From Photobacterium sp. Ph5 (GTDB lineage Bacteria; Pseudomonadota; Gammaproteobacteria; Enterobacterales; Vibrionaceae): a DNA stretch of 64,000 nt. Each line of letters starts with the position of its first letter. The stretch's first letter is position 1. A program made the position numbers and the translations under genes. The stretch is taken from the NCBI RefSeq assembly GCF_022129445.1, contig NZ_JADQAQ010000007.1, forward strand, positions 1-64,000, given 5' to 3'. Below, one piece after another: positions 25,995 through 36,113 of the stretch. Under the pieces are notes generated by a model. The model worked only from the letters and a program-made list of their open reading frames with translations, was not told where the DNA came from and did not search any database.

Positions 25995-27875
25995 ATGAAT
26001 ACAGACGATCACGCCAATAATGCTCCTTTTGGCACTTTGCTAGGTTATGCCCCAGGTGGTATTGCAATTTACTCTTCCGATTACAGTACTATTGATGAAA
26101 ATGAATACACCGATGATTCCGCCATGCGTAGCTACGTTCATGGTGAATACATGGGGTATAAATGGCAATGTGTTGAGTTCGCTCGCCGTTTTTTATATAT
26201 CAATTACGGGTTGGTATTTACCGATGTTGGTATGGCGTATGAGATTTTTTCGTTACGTTTTTTACGTCAAGTCGTTAACGATAAAATCTTACCGCTTTAC
26301 GCATTTGCAAATGGTTCTCGCCAAGCGCCTGTCGCAGGTTCATTGTTGATTTGGCAAAAAGGTGGAGAGTTTCAAGAAACAGGTCACGTGGCAATTATTA
26401 CTCAAATTATCGATAACAAAGTGATGATCGCAGAGCAAAACGTCACGTTTGCACCACTGCCATTAGGTCAACAATGGACACGTGTATTAACCTTACACGT
26501 TGAAGATGGCTGCTACACCATTGAAGATACGTTTGAAGACTCCGAAATTTTAGGTTGGATGGCCTATAACATCGAAGCGCATGATTGTTTACCTCAACCC
26601 TCTCCTTCACCTGAGCTACTAAATATTCAATGTGCCTATCGTGATAACCAAGCGCAATTCTCAATCCCTTGGTTAGATGAAACTGACCAGCTTGAATTAA
26701 CCTATCAACAAGCCAACAGCAAACAGTTACTTAACGATGATATTTACCGTTATTTCACTATTTCTGAAAGTGCTGAGCATGAATTAGCCAAAGCCACTAA
26801 CGAATTACATTTAATGTACTTACACGCCACTGATAAAGTACTTCAAGACGATAGTTTGCTTGAACTGTTCGATATTCCGAAAATTTTATGGCCTCGTTTA
26901 CGGTTATCATGGCAAAAACACCGCCATAGTATGTTAACGGGTCGTCTTGATTTCTGTATGTCTGAAGATGGATTGAAAGTATATGAATACAATGCTGATT
27001 CCGCGTCTTGCCACACGGAAGCGTGTTTGATCATTCAGAAATGGGCAGAGCAAGGTGGCGACATTACTGAAAATAGCCCTGCTGAAGATCTACTCAACGA
27101 GCTTGCCAGTGTGTGGAAATACAGCCAAGAGTACGATTTTGTACATATCATGCAAGATGATGATGCAGAAGAAGATTACCATGCGTTATTTATGCAAAAA
27201 GCGTTAACCTTAGCTGGTATTGAAAGCAAAATACTCAAAGGGTTGGACGGTATACATTGGAACAATATTGGACAATTAGTCGATGACGACCAACGTTTGA
27301 TTCAGTGTGTATGGAAAACATGGGCGTGGGAAACCGCAATGGATCAAGTGCGTGAAGTTAGCAGTACAGAATATGCTGCTGTGCCTATTCACACTGGCTA
27401 CCCTGATACAAAAGTGCGCCTAATCGATGTACTGCTTCGCCCAGAAATAAAAGTGTTTGAGCCACTATGGACTGTGATACCAAGTAACAAAGCAATATTA
27501 CCTGTGCTTTGGTCTTTATTCCCCCACCACCATTATTTATTAGATACTGACTTCACGGTTACCGATGAACTTCGCCAAACCGGGTATGCCGTTAAGCCTA
27601 TTGCAGGACGCTGTGGCAGCAATATTGATTTAGTTAGTCATAACGATTCAGTATTAGATACAACCGATGGGCAATTTAATAATCAGAAAAACATCTACCA
27701 ACAACTGTGGTGCTTACCTAAAGTGGCGGATAAATATATTCAGGTTTGCACTTTTACTGTCGATGGGAACTACGGCGGTGTATGTTTACGTTCAGATGAT
27801 TCACTGGTGATAAAAAAAGACAGTGATATCGAACCTTTGATTGTATTAGAAGATAGTGCGTTCTTGAAAAATTGA
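25995..27875 (+). CDS. gss: Bifunctional glutathionylspermidine amidase/synthetase
   Basis: 626 residues (E. coli Gss has 619). The N-terminal CHAP-type amidase (about 1-200) has the nucleophile in YKWQCVEFARRF (C59) and the His in TGHVAIITQI. The C-terminal ATP-grasp synthetase (about 200-626) joins glutathione to spermidine; visible motifs include YEYNADSASCHTEA and KPIAGRCGSNI. The two activities make and break glutathionylspermidine, a thiol-polyamine conjugate linked to redox protection. It is a single gene with a terminator. Confidence 0.92.
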   Translation: MNTDDHANNAPFGTLLGYAPGGIAIYSSDYSTIDENEYTDDSAMRSYVHGEYMGYKWQCVEFARRFLYINYGLVFTDVGMAYEIFSLRFLRQVVNDKILPLYAFANGSRQAPVAGSLLIWQKGGEFQETGHVAIITQIIDNKVMIAEQNVTFAPLPLGQQWTRVLTLHVEDGCYTIEDTFEDSEILGWMAYNIEAHDCLPQPSPSPELLNIQCAYRDNQAQFSIPWLDETDQLELTYQQANSKQLLNDDIYRYFTISESAEHELAKATNELHLMYLHATDKVLQDDSLLELFDIPKILWPRLRLSWQKHRHSMLTGRLDFCMSEDGLKVYEYNADSASCHTEACLIIQKWAEQGGDITENSPAEDLLNELASVWKYSQEYDFVHIMQDDDAEEDYHALFMQKALTLAGIESKILKGLDGIHWNNIGQLVDDDQRLIQCVWKTWAWETAMDQVREVSSTEYAAVPIHTGYPDTKVRLIDVLLRPEIKVFEPLWTVIPSNKAILPVLWSLFPHHHYLLDTDFTVTDELRQTGYAVKPIAGRCGSNIDLVSHNDSVLDTTDGQFNNQKNIYQQLWCLPKVADKYIQVCTFTVDGNYGGVCLRSDDSLVIKKDSDIEPLIVLEDSAFLKN

Positions 27876-27895
27876 TAACCTGATTCAACGTAATA

Positions 27896-27938
27896 AAAAA
27901 CCGCACAGCTTACTTTAGGTAAAACTGCGCGGTTTTTA
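27896..27938. terminator. Bidirectional intrinsic terminator
   Basis: AAAAACCGC..GCGGTTTTT hairpin between the convergent gss and TonB-receptor genes, with T tracts both ways. Confidence 0.8.
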
Positions 27939-27958
27939 TTTATATAAGTATTAAAGGA

Positions 27959-29998
27959 TTAAAACTTATATTCAGCAGAAATTTTGTATGAACGACCTGG
28001 CTCATAAACTTGTGTCCACGGTGTGCGGTAGTTTTCATCAAACGCATTAGCAACAGTAAAATCAACTGTTAAGCCTTCCATGTTTGACGTTGGCTCCCAT
28101 GAGGCATAGAAATCAACAAGTTCGTAAGACTTATAAGGGCCTTCGTTATCGTCTTTTGGACGTCGATCTTGAGTGCTGGCAAAGATCGCTCGTGTACCTA
28201 CCTTGGTATCAATTTCCCAAATACCGTAGTCAACTTGCGCCACCCATTTATCGGCAGGGATATTACTTAACCACTCACCTGTTTTTTCATCTTTACCACG
28301 TGTTTGACCATACGATAGCAATGTATTCAATCTGTCATAACGGTACTGGGCAACAACTTCAAAACCTTTTAACTTAGCATTGTCGATGTTATCTGAAGTA
28401 CTTGTACCACCACACCCAACACCAGAGCCACGGTTTGCCATCATACACGCTATCATTTCGCTACGGCTTGGTACTGTTACATCTAGATTGATAAAGTCTT
28501 TAACTTTATTTTGGAAAACGCTAGCTGTGATCAGTAATTCATCATCACCAATAAGATTATCGAAATTAAATGTACCTTTTAACTCGATATTATGTGCCTG
28601 CTCTGGCTTCAAATTCGGGTTAGGTACAAATACATTGGTAATAGGTCCCATTGCAAAGTGAGTACCGTCCATAAATAATTCAGACGTACTTGCCGCTCTG
28701 AATGCTTCGTCATACCTTAATGACCATGCCATCCAATCTGTTGCCTGCCAGTTAGCACCTACAGATGGAGACCAAGCATCTTGCTTATTATTTTCAAATC
28801 CTTCAGCTTCTGACTCAAACGTGTCGTAACGTAAGCCTGCATCTAATTCAAGTGACTCTAATAAGGAGTAATTAACATGAGCAAAGCCACCTAAGGTTGT
28901 TGCTTTAGCGCCATCTGGAGGAGTTGGACGCCCCGAAGTTGTAGCAGGACGTTTAGTATCTAATTTATCTTCATAACCATCAGCACCAATAAAGACTTGG
29001 AAACGATCTAAATCAGATTTATTGGTAACAGAGAAGCCTTTTGTGGTAATAGAACTGATATCTTTTTCAGTACTTCCATTACCCAACTCTTTAATATCTG
29101 TATCGTTACGATAAACTCTAAACGCACTATCAATTAAGTTACTTTCAGGATTATAAGCATACTTTAATGTAATGTTTTGATCCGAAGACGTACGATCAAT
29201 CAAGCTATCTCTTGAGCTTAATGGCTCAGCTGAACCAACAACTGGTGGATGTCCATCATAATCAGAAATGCGGTAATCTAAGCCGATGCTTTGACTATCG
29301 GTAAAATGCCAATTAAATTTCGCTAACCCCGTCTTATTAATCGCTTCAGTACCATAGAGCTTATAACCATTGCCTTGCTCCATCACACCACTATCTTGGT
29401 AACTACCTGCTAGTAACCAATCAACATTATCTTGTTTGTTAGCAATCGCACCAACGGTGGTAACAACATTTCCGTTACTCTGATAGCCCGTCTTAATTTT
29501 GCCACCAAAGCCTGTATCTTCTACCAAATCATCTGCAGTGATTGTATTTTGAATAACAACACCACCAATTGCACCTGAGCCATATAAAGAACTTACAGGA
29601 CCTTTTACTACCTCAATATCACTGATCAAAGTTGGGTCTAAGAAGAAGGATGGTCGGTGATCAAATTGGGCATTTTGGCGGTTACCATCAATAACCTGTA
29701 GGACTTTATTCCCTTCTAAGCCACGAATATTAATAGATTGATTACTCGCAACATTACCACCAGCAACAGACACGTTTGGTATGAATTTTACCGCTTCAGC
29801 GACTGAATTAACCTGCATTTCATCAAGTTCTTCGCTGCTAACTTTTGCAACAGTCCTTGTTTTATCTTGGTTAGTTTCATCAACTCTCGAAGCCGAAACA
29901 ACAACCTCATCAAATTGAGAAACATCGTTGCTGGCATAAACGGATGGAGAAAGAGCCGCTACTAAAGAGCTAGCGATCAGAGTTAATTGCTTGTTCAT
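27959..29998 (-). CDS. TonB-dependent haem/haemoglobin-type receptor
   Basis: 679 residues. A signal peptide ends near residue 22 (PSVYA). The TonB box region reads DEVVVSASR, and the plug domain holds NIRGLEGNKVLQVIDGNRQN and VVKGPVSSLYGSGAIGGVV. The barrel has a FRAP-like box (FRAASTSELFMDGTHF) and an NPNL box (VPNPNLKPEQAHNIELKG) with a His between them, the hallmark of haem receptors. The protein ends in an aromatic residue (YKISAEYKF). A Fur-like operator lies about 55 bp upstream, so iron repression is likely. No hut transport genes adjoin, so the exact ligand stays open. Confidence 0.88.
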   Translation of the reverse strand: MNKQLTLIASSLVAALSPSVYASNDVSQFDEVVVSASRVDETNQDKTRTVAKVSSEELDEMQVNSVAEAVKFIPNVSVAGGNVASNQSINIRGLEGNKVLQVIDGNRQNAQFDHRPSFFLDPTLISDIEVVKGPVSSLYGSGAIGGVVIQNTITADDLVEDTGFGGKIKTGYQSNGNVVTTVGAIANKQDNVDWLLAGSYQDSGVMEQGNGYKLYGTEAINKTGLAKFNWHFTDSQSIGLDYRISDYDGHPPVVGSAEPLSSRDSLIDRTSSDQNITLKYAYNPESNLIDSAFRVYRNDTDIKELGNGSTEKDISSITTKGFSVTNKSDLDRFQVFIGADGYEDKLDTKRPATTSGRPTPPDGAKATTLGGFAHVNYSLLESLELDAGLRYDTFESEAEGFENNKQDAWSPSVGANWQATDWMAWSLRYDEAFRAASTSELFMDGTHFAMGPITNVFVPNPNLKPEQAHNIELKGTFNFDNLIGDDELLITASVFQNKVKDFINLDVTVPSRSEMIACMMANRGSGVGCGGTSTSDNIDNAKLKGFEVVAQYRYDRLNTLLSYGQTRGKDEKTGEWLSNIPADKWVAQVDYGIWEIDTKVGTRAIFASTQDRRPKDDNEGPYKSYELVDFYASWEPTSNMEGLTVDFTVANAFDENYRTPWTQVYEPGRSYKISAEYKF

Positions 29999-30057
29999 AT
30001 ATCCCTACTTCACAATTTTTTATTTGTAACAAAATTCACAAACATTATTACAAACAA

Positions 30058-30076
30058 AAACGATAATTACTATCAT
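30058..30076. promoter_or_regulatory. Fur box upstream of the haem-type receptor
   Basis: AACGATAATTACTATCATT matches the palindromic Fur pattern AATGATAATnATTATCATT at all but two defined positions. It lies 60-78 bp upstream of the receptor start. Confidence 0.7.
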
Positions 30077-30375
30077 TTAGATTAAGAAATGGTACTTATT
30101 TGATTCGCATTATTAGAGGGAATATTCATTGCTATATAAGCTATTTGTATTGATTGCTAACATTAAGAAAAAGTGGTCACAGTATAATTAACGTGTATTT
30201 TTCGTACAAAAAGAAAACAATTAACCCATCTATTTATTTGTTATTTAATAAGTATTATTTTTCACTTTAATACGCTTGATAAACAGCAATATGATTGTTA
30301 GTATGCGCGCTCGTTTTACGACACTAAGTAAGGTCGCATTACTTAGTGAATCATTTATATCAAAGAGTATTGATT

Positions 30376-30654
30376 ATGAAATTCAACGCAGTAGTACGTA
30401 CTGACCTAGGTAAAGGTGCGAGCCGCCGCCTACGTCTTGCAGAGCAATTCCCAGGTATCATTTACGGTGGTGAAGCAGCACCAGTTGCTATCGCTCTTAA
30501 GCACAGCGATGTTATCAACCAAATGGACAAGCCTGAGTTCTACGAAGGTTTCGTACTAGTAATCGACGGTCAAGAAGTTAAAGTTAAGCCTCAAGACATT
30601 CAACGTCACCCGTTCAAGCCTAAAGTTGAACACATGGACTTCAAACGCATCTAA
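30376..30654 (+). CDS. rplY: 50S ribosomal protein L25
   Basis: 92 residues from ATG at 30376, the size of the short (E. coli-type) L25 that binds 5S r[24 protein letters not shown] is the usual N-terminus, and the C-terminus ends [10 protein letters not shown] start 10 codons upstream is possible but does not match the family. It is a single gene with its own terminator. Confidence 0.95.
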   Translation: MKFNAVVRTDLGKGASRRLRLAEQFPGIIYGGEAAPVAIALKHSDVINQMDKPEFYEGFVLVIDGQEVKVKPQDIQRHPFKPKVEHMDFKRI

Positions 30655-30678
30655 TTGCGGGTTCATAAAAACTTTTAT

Positions 30679-30705
30679 AAAGCACTCCTCGGAGTGCTTT
30701 TTTTA
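30679..30705 (+). terminator. Intrinsic terminator of rplY
   Basis: AAAGCACTCC / GGAGTGCTTT hairpin with a long T tract, 24 bp after the stop. Confidence 0.9.
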
Positions 30706-30733
30706 TATCTAAAATAACTGCATCGATATTTTG

Positions 30734-30997
30734 CTAAAACAATGACTGTTGCGGATCATCTTCTTGCTCTATATTTTTATCTAGTTCTTGCTGCAGTTTA
30801 GCTCGGTGACGCCTTAACACTTGCTGTTTACGGCGACGACATATATCAAGTACCAGATGTTTTTCATCATCGGTCATTTTAAGCCAATACAAACGCTCTT
30901 CCCTACTACGGAAGCATCCTTTGCAATATCCCTTATTATTCACTTCACATATACGTTTACAGGGACTTGGAATATCAAAAAAGTCTTTCTGTTCCAT
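30734..30997 (-). CDS. DUF1289 domain-containing protein
   Basis: 87 residues from ATG at 30997; a GTG at 31018 would add 7. The N-terminal half carries the four-cysteine DUF1289 motif: C in PSPCKRICEV and C in GYCKGCFRSREER, followed by the conserved YWLKMTDDEKHLVL. The motif suggests a metal-binding knuckle, but its function is not established. The C-terminus is a basic helix and then acidic (NIEQEDDPQQSLF). Confidence 0.85.
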   Translation of the reverse strand: MEQKDFFDIPSPCKRICEVNNKGYCKGCFRSREERLYWLKMTDDEKHLVLDICRRRKQQVLRRHRAKLQQELDKNIEQEDDPQQSLF

Positions 30998-31254
30998 GTC
31001 TATTAGTTTCGTTATCACACCTTAACTGAGAATAATAGATATTTGTAATAAGTGCTGTTATTAAGTGAAAAATACGAACAAAACTTTGCTAATTCGTTAA
31101 TTCAACATTGATTTCATGAAAAAATAGTCACTTATGTTAGTTGCTTTCATCACCTTAACTCTGCTAAGGTTATTTGAGTTGTCATGGCTGATAACGAATT
31201 TTTACATAATATATCTAGTCATGTCCCCGAATAGATATATCACAGGAGGGAACC

Positions 31255-31572
31255 ATGGATTTTTTTGTACCATCGGCTAAAGACCTTGAACAAGCGGAAT
31301 CTGTTTATTCATCAATTGCAGCACACGTTTCTGCACCTATTCCAAGTAATAGTAAACGTGTAAGCAAGCTAGTTTGGTCGCATGAAGGAACCGTATGTAT
31401 TGGTGAGGTGGGTAAACTACCACCTGAAATATTCCGGGCACCTGAAGAAATTTTAGCTATTTTTGAATGTGGTGATGTATACAAAATCTGTACTCAAAAC
31501 CGTGGTGTGATCAACTTCGATCCTATTCTTGCTAATACTAAAGACGTATCTAAAGTTGAATTCTTTAAATAG
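31255..31572 (+). CDS. Hypothetical protein, 105 aa
   Basis: AGGAGGG eight bases before the ATG is the best Shine-Dalgarno in the window, and a terminator follows, so the gene is surely expressed. The protein is soluble, with mixed strands and helices (DLEQAESVYSSIAAHVSAP, KLVWSHEGTVCIGEVGKLP, FECGDVYKICTQNRGV). I do not recognise a family. It stands alone between a DUF1289 gene and a UPF0114 gene. Confidence 0.7.
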   Translation: MDFFVPSAKDLEQAESVYSSIAAHVSAPIPSNSKRVSKLVWSHEGTVCIGEVGKLPPEIFRAPEEILAIFECGDVYKICTQNRGVINFDPILANTKDVSKVEFFK

Positions 31573-31589
31573 CCTTAACTCATTAGCAA

Positions 31590-31620
31590 TAAAAAACGCG
31601 CTTATATAGCGCGTTTTTTT
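31590..31620. terminator. Bidirectional intrinsic terminator
   Basis: AAAAACGCGCT..AGCGCGTTTTTT hairpin between two convergent genes. Confidence 0.85.
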
Positions 31621-31645
31621 ATACTTTCACTTAAAATCAGTCGTC

Positions 31646-32167
31646 TTATTCCGCTTTATCATCAGACTCTTCTGCCAAATTTAAAAATTTCAAACCAAGG
31701 CTAAGCAGTAAAATTGAAACGGGTAAAATAAGTATCTTCCAGTCTAGATTATCGAAATTAACTAATACGGCCTCTAAGAACTTAACAAAAAGAATGATCA
31801 CAATCACTTCTGCTAATACATTCTTTAAATGCCCAATATTAGGCGTTTTTATCCAACCTAAAACATTCGTTTTATCTGCGTCTGTTGGCTTCTTATTTGA
31901 AATAAATAGCGTGAATACACCATGAGCAAAGATAAACAATACAAAAGCAATTAAGAATGTATCGAGCGATTTAATTAAATAATACGTCGCTATATCTGCT
32001 GTGTCTAAATGCGCGAGACTGTTGTGCGGTACTTCATTAAGAAATACCACTGCAAACGCGGTATACGTTTTCATTGCGCCAACAATAAAAAGTAATAATG
32101 AACCTAGAGTAGAGCAAATGATAGCTAACCAGCCGACGTATCGAAAAGCATTAAATGTTTTTTTCAT
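31646..32167 (-). CDS. UPF0114 (YqhA-family) membrane protein
   Basis: 173 residues with about four transmembrane helices (about 12-36, 64-90, 110-135 and 145-165). The N-terminal FRYVGWLAIICSTLGSLLLF and the central SLDTFLIAFVLFIFAHGVFTLFI fit the YqhA family. These are conserved inner-membrane proteins without a settled function. The C-terminus is acidic and cytoplasmic (NLAEESDDKAE). Confidence 0.85.
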   Translation of the reverse strand: MKKTFNAFRYVGWLAIICSTLGSLLLFIVGAMKTYTAFAVVFLNEVPHNSLAHLDTADIATYYLIKSLDTFLIAFVLFIFAHGVFTLFISNKKPTDADKTNVLGWIKTPNIGHLKNVLAEVIVIILFVKFLEAVLVNFDNLDWKILILPVSILLLSLGLKFLNLAEESDDKAE

Positions 32168-32268
32168 AATGAGCGTTATTTGAAATTTTTAACATTATAA
32201 AGAATAAACCATAAACTACTAGTAACAATTAATACTCATATAGCATTTCAGGTACTCTATACACACCA

Positions 32269-34653
32269 TTAAAATAAACCCAACTGCGGCGCAGTGATAT
32301 CATCAAAATACTTACCAATAAAGGGTAATATACCATCGGCAACTGGTTTCAATTGCTTATCGATATAATGGTTATAATCAATCGGACTTTGTCGATACTC
32401 ACTTGGCTCAGCACCTGACGTGGTAAAAACATATTCAATCGTTCCTTTGTTTTGGTATTGACGAGGACGACCTAGTTTTAGATTCATTTCATCAGCTAAA
32501 CGAGCAGCTCTAACCTGTGGTGGTATATTTTTCTGATAATCCGCTAAGTTTCGCCTTAACCGTTTACGGTAAATAAGCAAATCATCAAACTCCCCAGCTA
32601 ACGTTCGCTGAGTATAATCACGCACATAATCATCAACATCCTGATCATGGAACACCATTTGATAAAGTGACTGCTGAAAATGTTGAGCTAATGCTGTCCA
32701 GTCTGTACGTACCGTCTCTAATCCTTTAAATACAATTTCTTCTGTATCCCCTCGCCACACTAAACCTGCATAACGTTTTTTACTACCCGTTTCTTGTCCA
32801 CGAATAGTAGGCATTAAAAACTTGTGGTAATGCGTTTCGTATTCAATCTCAAGAGCCGATGTTAAGCCATATTCCTCACGAAGGTGTTCTGTCCACCACT
32901 GATTAATATAAGCCACCAAGTCATTCCCTATGGCATTAGCGTCATCTTGTGAATGGGCTTTTTTAAGTGATACAAAGGTTGAATCAGTATCACCATAAAT
33001 CACTTCATAGCCTTTAGCTTCAATTAACTCTCTCGTTAATTTCATGATTTCATGACCACGCATGGTAATCGATGAAGCTAAACGGTGATCAAAGAAACGA
33101 CAGCCTGACGATCCTAATACACCATAAAATGAGTTCATGATAATTTTAATTGCTTGGGAAAAGGCTTTTTCGCCATCACGTTTAGCTTGATCGCGCGCTG
33201 CCCATAAATCTTCAATCATCTTCGGCAGAAAGTGTTTTGTACGGTGAAAACGCCCACCACGAAACCCATGAATGGCTTGGTGATCGGCTTTACCTTCTTC
33301 TTGCTTTAACCCTTCTACTAGCCCCATAGGATCAATCCGAAAAGATCGGATAATCGAAGGATATAGTGATTTAAAATCAAGAACTAATACAGAATCATAC
33401 AACCCGGGTTTAGAATCCATCACATAACCACCGGGACTTGCTATCCAATTATCACTAACAAGGTTTGGCGCGATATACCCTGCTCTGTGTAATTGCGGCA
33501 TATAAAGATTAGTAAAGGCGGCAACTGAGCCCCCTACACGATCCAATTCAACGCCCGTTAAACGGCAACGTTCAATAGCAAAATCGAGTAAATGAGTATG
33601 TTCAAAAATGCGAGTCACCAACTCACAATCTTGTAAGTTATATTTAGCAAGAGAGAGCTTATCATGGCGAAACATATGATTAATTTCAGCCATCCGATCA
33701 TGCACATTATGAATCGCTTTACCTTCACCCAGTAATTCTTGTGAAACCGACTCTAACGACCACGAACGGAAGTTATAAGTCGCTGTTTTAAGTGTATCAA
33801 TACCATCCATGACAACTCGTCCAGGAACAGTAATAAAACCTTGATTAGGATTTTGCGAAGAAGGTCGATAATGCGGCGTTTGTCGTCCACGACCAATGCG
33901 TAAATTAACTTTATTCCACTCCGCACGATGCAGTAATAAACGAAAATCAAAGTCGATCACGTTCCATCCGATGATCACATCAGGATCAAAAGCCATGAAC
34001 CACGACTCTAACGATTGCAATAACGCCTTTTCATTTTCGACCCACTCGATGAACAATTCACTAGAATCGCTATAACCGTTAGGTGCTTGCCCTACCATGA
34101 TCACTCGGCTATCAGCATCGCTGTGTAAACCAATAGAATACAGTACGCCTTTCTCAGAACATTCAATATCTAACGACACGACATTCAATGTTGGCACATA
34201 ATCAATCGGTTTTACTTTAGTTTTTGTTACTTCAATATGACCAGCACGCTGACGATGATCACCCGTAAAGACTAAACCACCACGAACAAAACGTTCCATT
34301 AAGTAGCGATCTGCTAAACGAATATCTGATTCAAAAACATCAATGAGCTCTGCAGAAAGTGCTTTTACCGCAGAGAAGCCATCGCGAATAGTGTGGCAAT
34401 AACAGGCAGAAACAACATGATGCTGAAAGGTTTTAAGTGGCAGTTCTTTCCACTCTGTCGTGATATTCGCACTCGTTAATACCTGTTGAGCTTGCGCTTT
34501 CTGCTCTGTACGAACAAAGAAAACAGGCTTATCGCCAATAATAGACAAACGATATGGACCATTTTCTGTTTTCACCCAGAGAATGATTTCTGTTTGTCCA
34601 TTAATGTCACGACTTTGGCGAGTTAAAACAAAACCCGTTGTTAACGACTGCAA
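32269..34653 (-). CDS. polB: DNA polymerase II
   Basis: 794 residues (E. coli PolB has 783). It is a family B polymerase with 3'-5' exonuclease, used in damage tolerance and restart. Exo I is SLDIEC and Exo II is IIGWNVIDFD. Polymerase motif A is LDFKSLYPSIIRSFRIDPMG, motif B is KIIMNSFYGVLGS and motif C is YGDTDST. I did not find a LexA box directly upstream. The gene begins 24 bp after a nucleotidyltransferase-like gene, so the two may be co-transcribed. Confidence 0.95.
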   Translation of the reverse strand: MQSLTTGFVLTRQSRDINGQTEIILWVKTENGPYRLSIIGDKPVFFVRTEQKAQAQQVLTSANITTEWKELPLKTFQHHVVSACYCHTIRDGFSAVKALSAELIDVFESDIRLADRYLMERFVRGGLVFTGDHRQRAGHIEVTKTKVKPIDYVPTLNVVSLDIECSEKGVLYSIGLHSDADSRVIMVGQAPNGYSDSSELFIEWVENEKALLQSLESWFMAFDPDVIIGWNVIDFDFRLLLHRAEWNKVNLRIGRGRQTPHYRPSSQNPNQGFITVPGRVVMDGIDTLKTATYNFRSWSLESVSQELLGEGKAIHNVHDRMAEINHMFRHDKLSLAKYNLQDCELVTRIFEHTHLLDFAIERCRLTGVELDRVGGSVAAFTNLYMPQLHRAGYIAPNLVSDNWIASPGGYVMDSKPGLYDSVLVLDFKSLYPSIIRSFRIDPMGLVEGLKQEEGKADHQAIHGFRGGRFHRTKHFLPKMIEDLWAARDQAKRDGEKAFSQAIKIIMNSFYGVLGSSGCRFFDHRLASSITMRGHEIMKLTRELIEAKGYEVIYGDTDSTFVSLKKAHSQDDANAIGNDLVAYINQWWTEHLREEYGLTSALEIEYETHYHKFLMPTIRGQETGSKKRYAGLVWRGDTEEIVFKGLETVRTDWTALAQHFQQSLYQMVFHDQDVDDYVRDYTQRTLAGEFDDLLIYRKRLRRNLADYQKNIPPQVRAARLADEMNLKLGRPRQYQNKGTIEYVFTTSGAEPSEYRQSPIDYNHYIDKQLKPVADGILPFIGKYFDDITAPQLGLF

Positions 34654-34677
34654 ATAAAACCTCTGCTGTTGATATGA

Positions 34678-35448
34678 TCACCCGATCTTTTTTTCTATTT
34701 TTTCAAACTCCGCCACAATCCAATTCCCGACATGTTCAACTAAAAACAAAGCGGCACGTTTGGGCACTTGCGGACCATTGATAAGAATTTGAATACGTTC
34801 AATATCGACTGTTTTGTCAGGATAAAAATGAAGAAAGAAGTCAGCACATTGCTGCTCACTATAAGCTAAACTCGATGTGCGATGTGCCACCAGCATAAAA
34901 CAGCTTCGTAGCATCTTCTTACCCACCTTTCGGCACAATGCGTTATATTCTGTCACGCTTTTCGTTGCCATGATTTTACTACGACAATCCGCAAGTACCC
35001 TTTTTATATCACTATTAAAGGCTTTTGCTATCTCCCAACTTGGTTCAAACAAACCAAATTGTGTTGCCAAGCTATCGCCATAGAGGCATACGCTACAATG
35101 CTTAAACCAAAAACCCCATTTAAAAATCGATGTCAGTGTCATCACTTCATCTCGCGTAACCACCGTCAGATCAACCTGAGTGATAACGTTATAACGATAG
35201 GCTATTTGTTGACATAGTGAATCTAATACGCGGTTTTCTGATGCCGATAATGATCTATTAACAACCAGTGTTATATTAAGATCCGAACGTTCTGTTATCG
35301 CGCAACGAGCGGCAACACTGCCATTAAGGTATATGCTGTGTGTCTGCTCTGAAAACTCAGCTTGCAATTGTTTTACCAAAGCTAATAACACTGGCATATA
35401 AGGTGCTTGAAATGGGGTTAATTCATCAAGAACAGGTAGTGTTTTCAT
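34678..35448 (-). CDS. Nucleotidyltransferase-like protein upstream of polB
   Basis: 256 residues. The N-terminal region shows the nucleotidyltransferase start GSVAARCAITERSDLN (about residues 43-58). The usual pattern is GS-x9-DxD; here the second acidic residue is Asn (SDLN), and a third Asp is present in TQVDLTVV. The C-terminal half is helical. It could be a low-activity or non-catalytic member. The gene lies 24 bp ahead of polB on the same strand. The function is unknown. Confidence 0.65.
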   Translation of the reverse strand: MKTLPVLDELTPFQAPYMPVLLALVKQLQAEFSEQTHSIYLNGSVAARCAITERSDLNITLVVNRSLSASENRVLDSLCQQIAYRYNVITQVDLTVVTRDEVMTLTSIFKWGFWFKHCSVCLYGDSLATQFGLFEPSWEIAKAFNSDIKRVLADCRSKIMATKSVTEYNALCRKVGKKMLRSCFMLVAHRTSSLAYSEQQCADFFLHFYPDKTVDIERIQILINGPQVPKRAALFLVEHVGNWIVAEFEKIEKKIG

Positions 35449-35688
35449 TACAAATACAACTCATAGACAGCTTCAATCCGTAAAAACAACAATAACAAAT
35501 CGTAATATAAATGTAGATTTTTATGCTTTATTCTCTCTATATACTATCAAATTCAACCTATCGATAGTAAAAACTCAAAATCGCTGTTTTTCTGCTTAAA
35601 TTTTCATTCAAACCATCATAGGCATCGCTTCTTACTGAGGTTTTAGTATAATCACCACTCTTACAAACAAAGAGACAGATCTTAATCT

Positions 35689-36015
35689 ATGGAAACTCAA
35701 AACCTGATTTCTTACGATGACGTTATCGATGCGGCATACGATATTTTCTTAGAAATGGCACAAGATAACTTAGAGCCAGCAGACGTATTACTATTCACTG
35801 CACAATTTGAAGATCGTGGTGCAGCTGAAATCGTTGAAACACGTGATGACTGGGCTGAACACGCTGGTTTTGATGTGGATAAAGAGCTTTTTGCTGAAGT
35901 TATCATTGGTCTTGTTAACGAAGAAAATGATGAACTAGATGACGTGTTTGCACGCATGCTAATCAGCCGTGATCCTGAAAACAAAGGCTGTCATATTTTA
36001 TGGAAACGCGATTAA
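35689..36015 (+). CDS. yciU: DUF440/YciU-family dsDNA-mimic protein
   Basis: 108 residues and very acidic. The family pattern is clear: AYDIFLEMAQDNLEPADVLL, RGAAEIVETRDDWAEH, FAEVIIGL and DDVFARMLISRD, ending CHILWKRD. The Haemophilus member HI1450 was proposed to mimic double-stranded DNA and bind HU. It is a single gene with a strong terminator. Confidence 0.9.
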   Translation: METQNLISYDDVIDAAYDIFLEMAQDNLEPADVLLFTAQFEDRGAAEIVETRDDWAEHAGFDVDKELFAEVIIGLVNEENDELDDVFARMLISRDPENKGCHILWKRD

Positions 36016-36033
36016 ACATCGTATTCCTGATAT

Positions 36034-36086
36034 AAAAAAGGCGATATCAACATCCTTTCTTACGTGATGTGATATCGCCTTTTTTT
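36034..36086. terminator. Bidirectional intrinsic terminator
   Basis: AAAAAAGGCGATATCA and TGATATCGCCTTTTTTT arms between the convergent yciU and emrD-like genes. Confidence 0.85.
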
Positions 36087-36113
36087 GACTACTATCTGTG
36101 TTATCTAACTTAA

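Noticed and set aside
32269-35460. LexA box for polB
   Set aside because: PolB is SOS-controlled in E. coli, but I found no CTGT-N8-ACAG near polB or its upstream neighbour.
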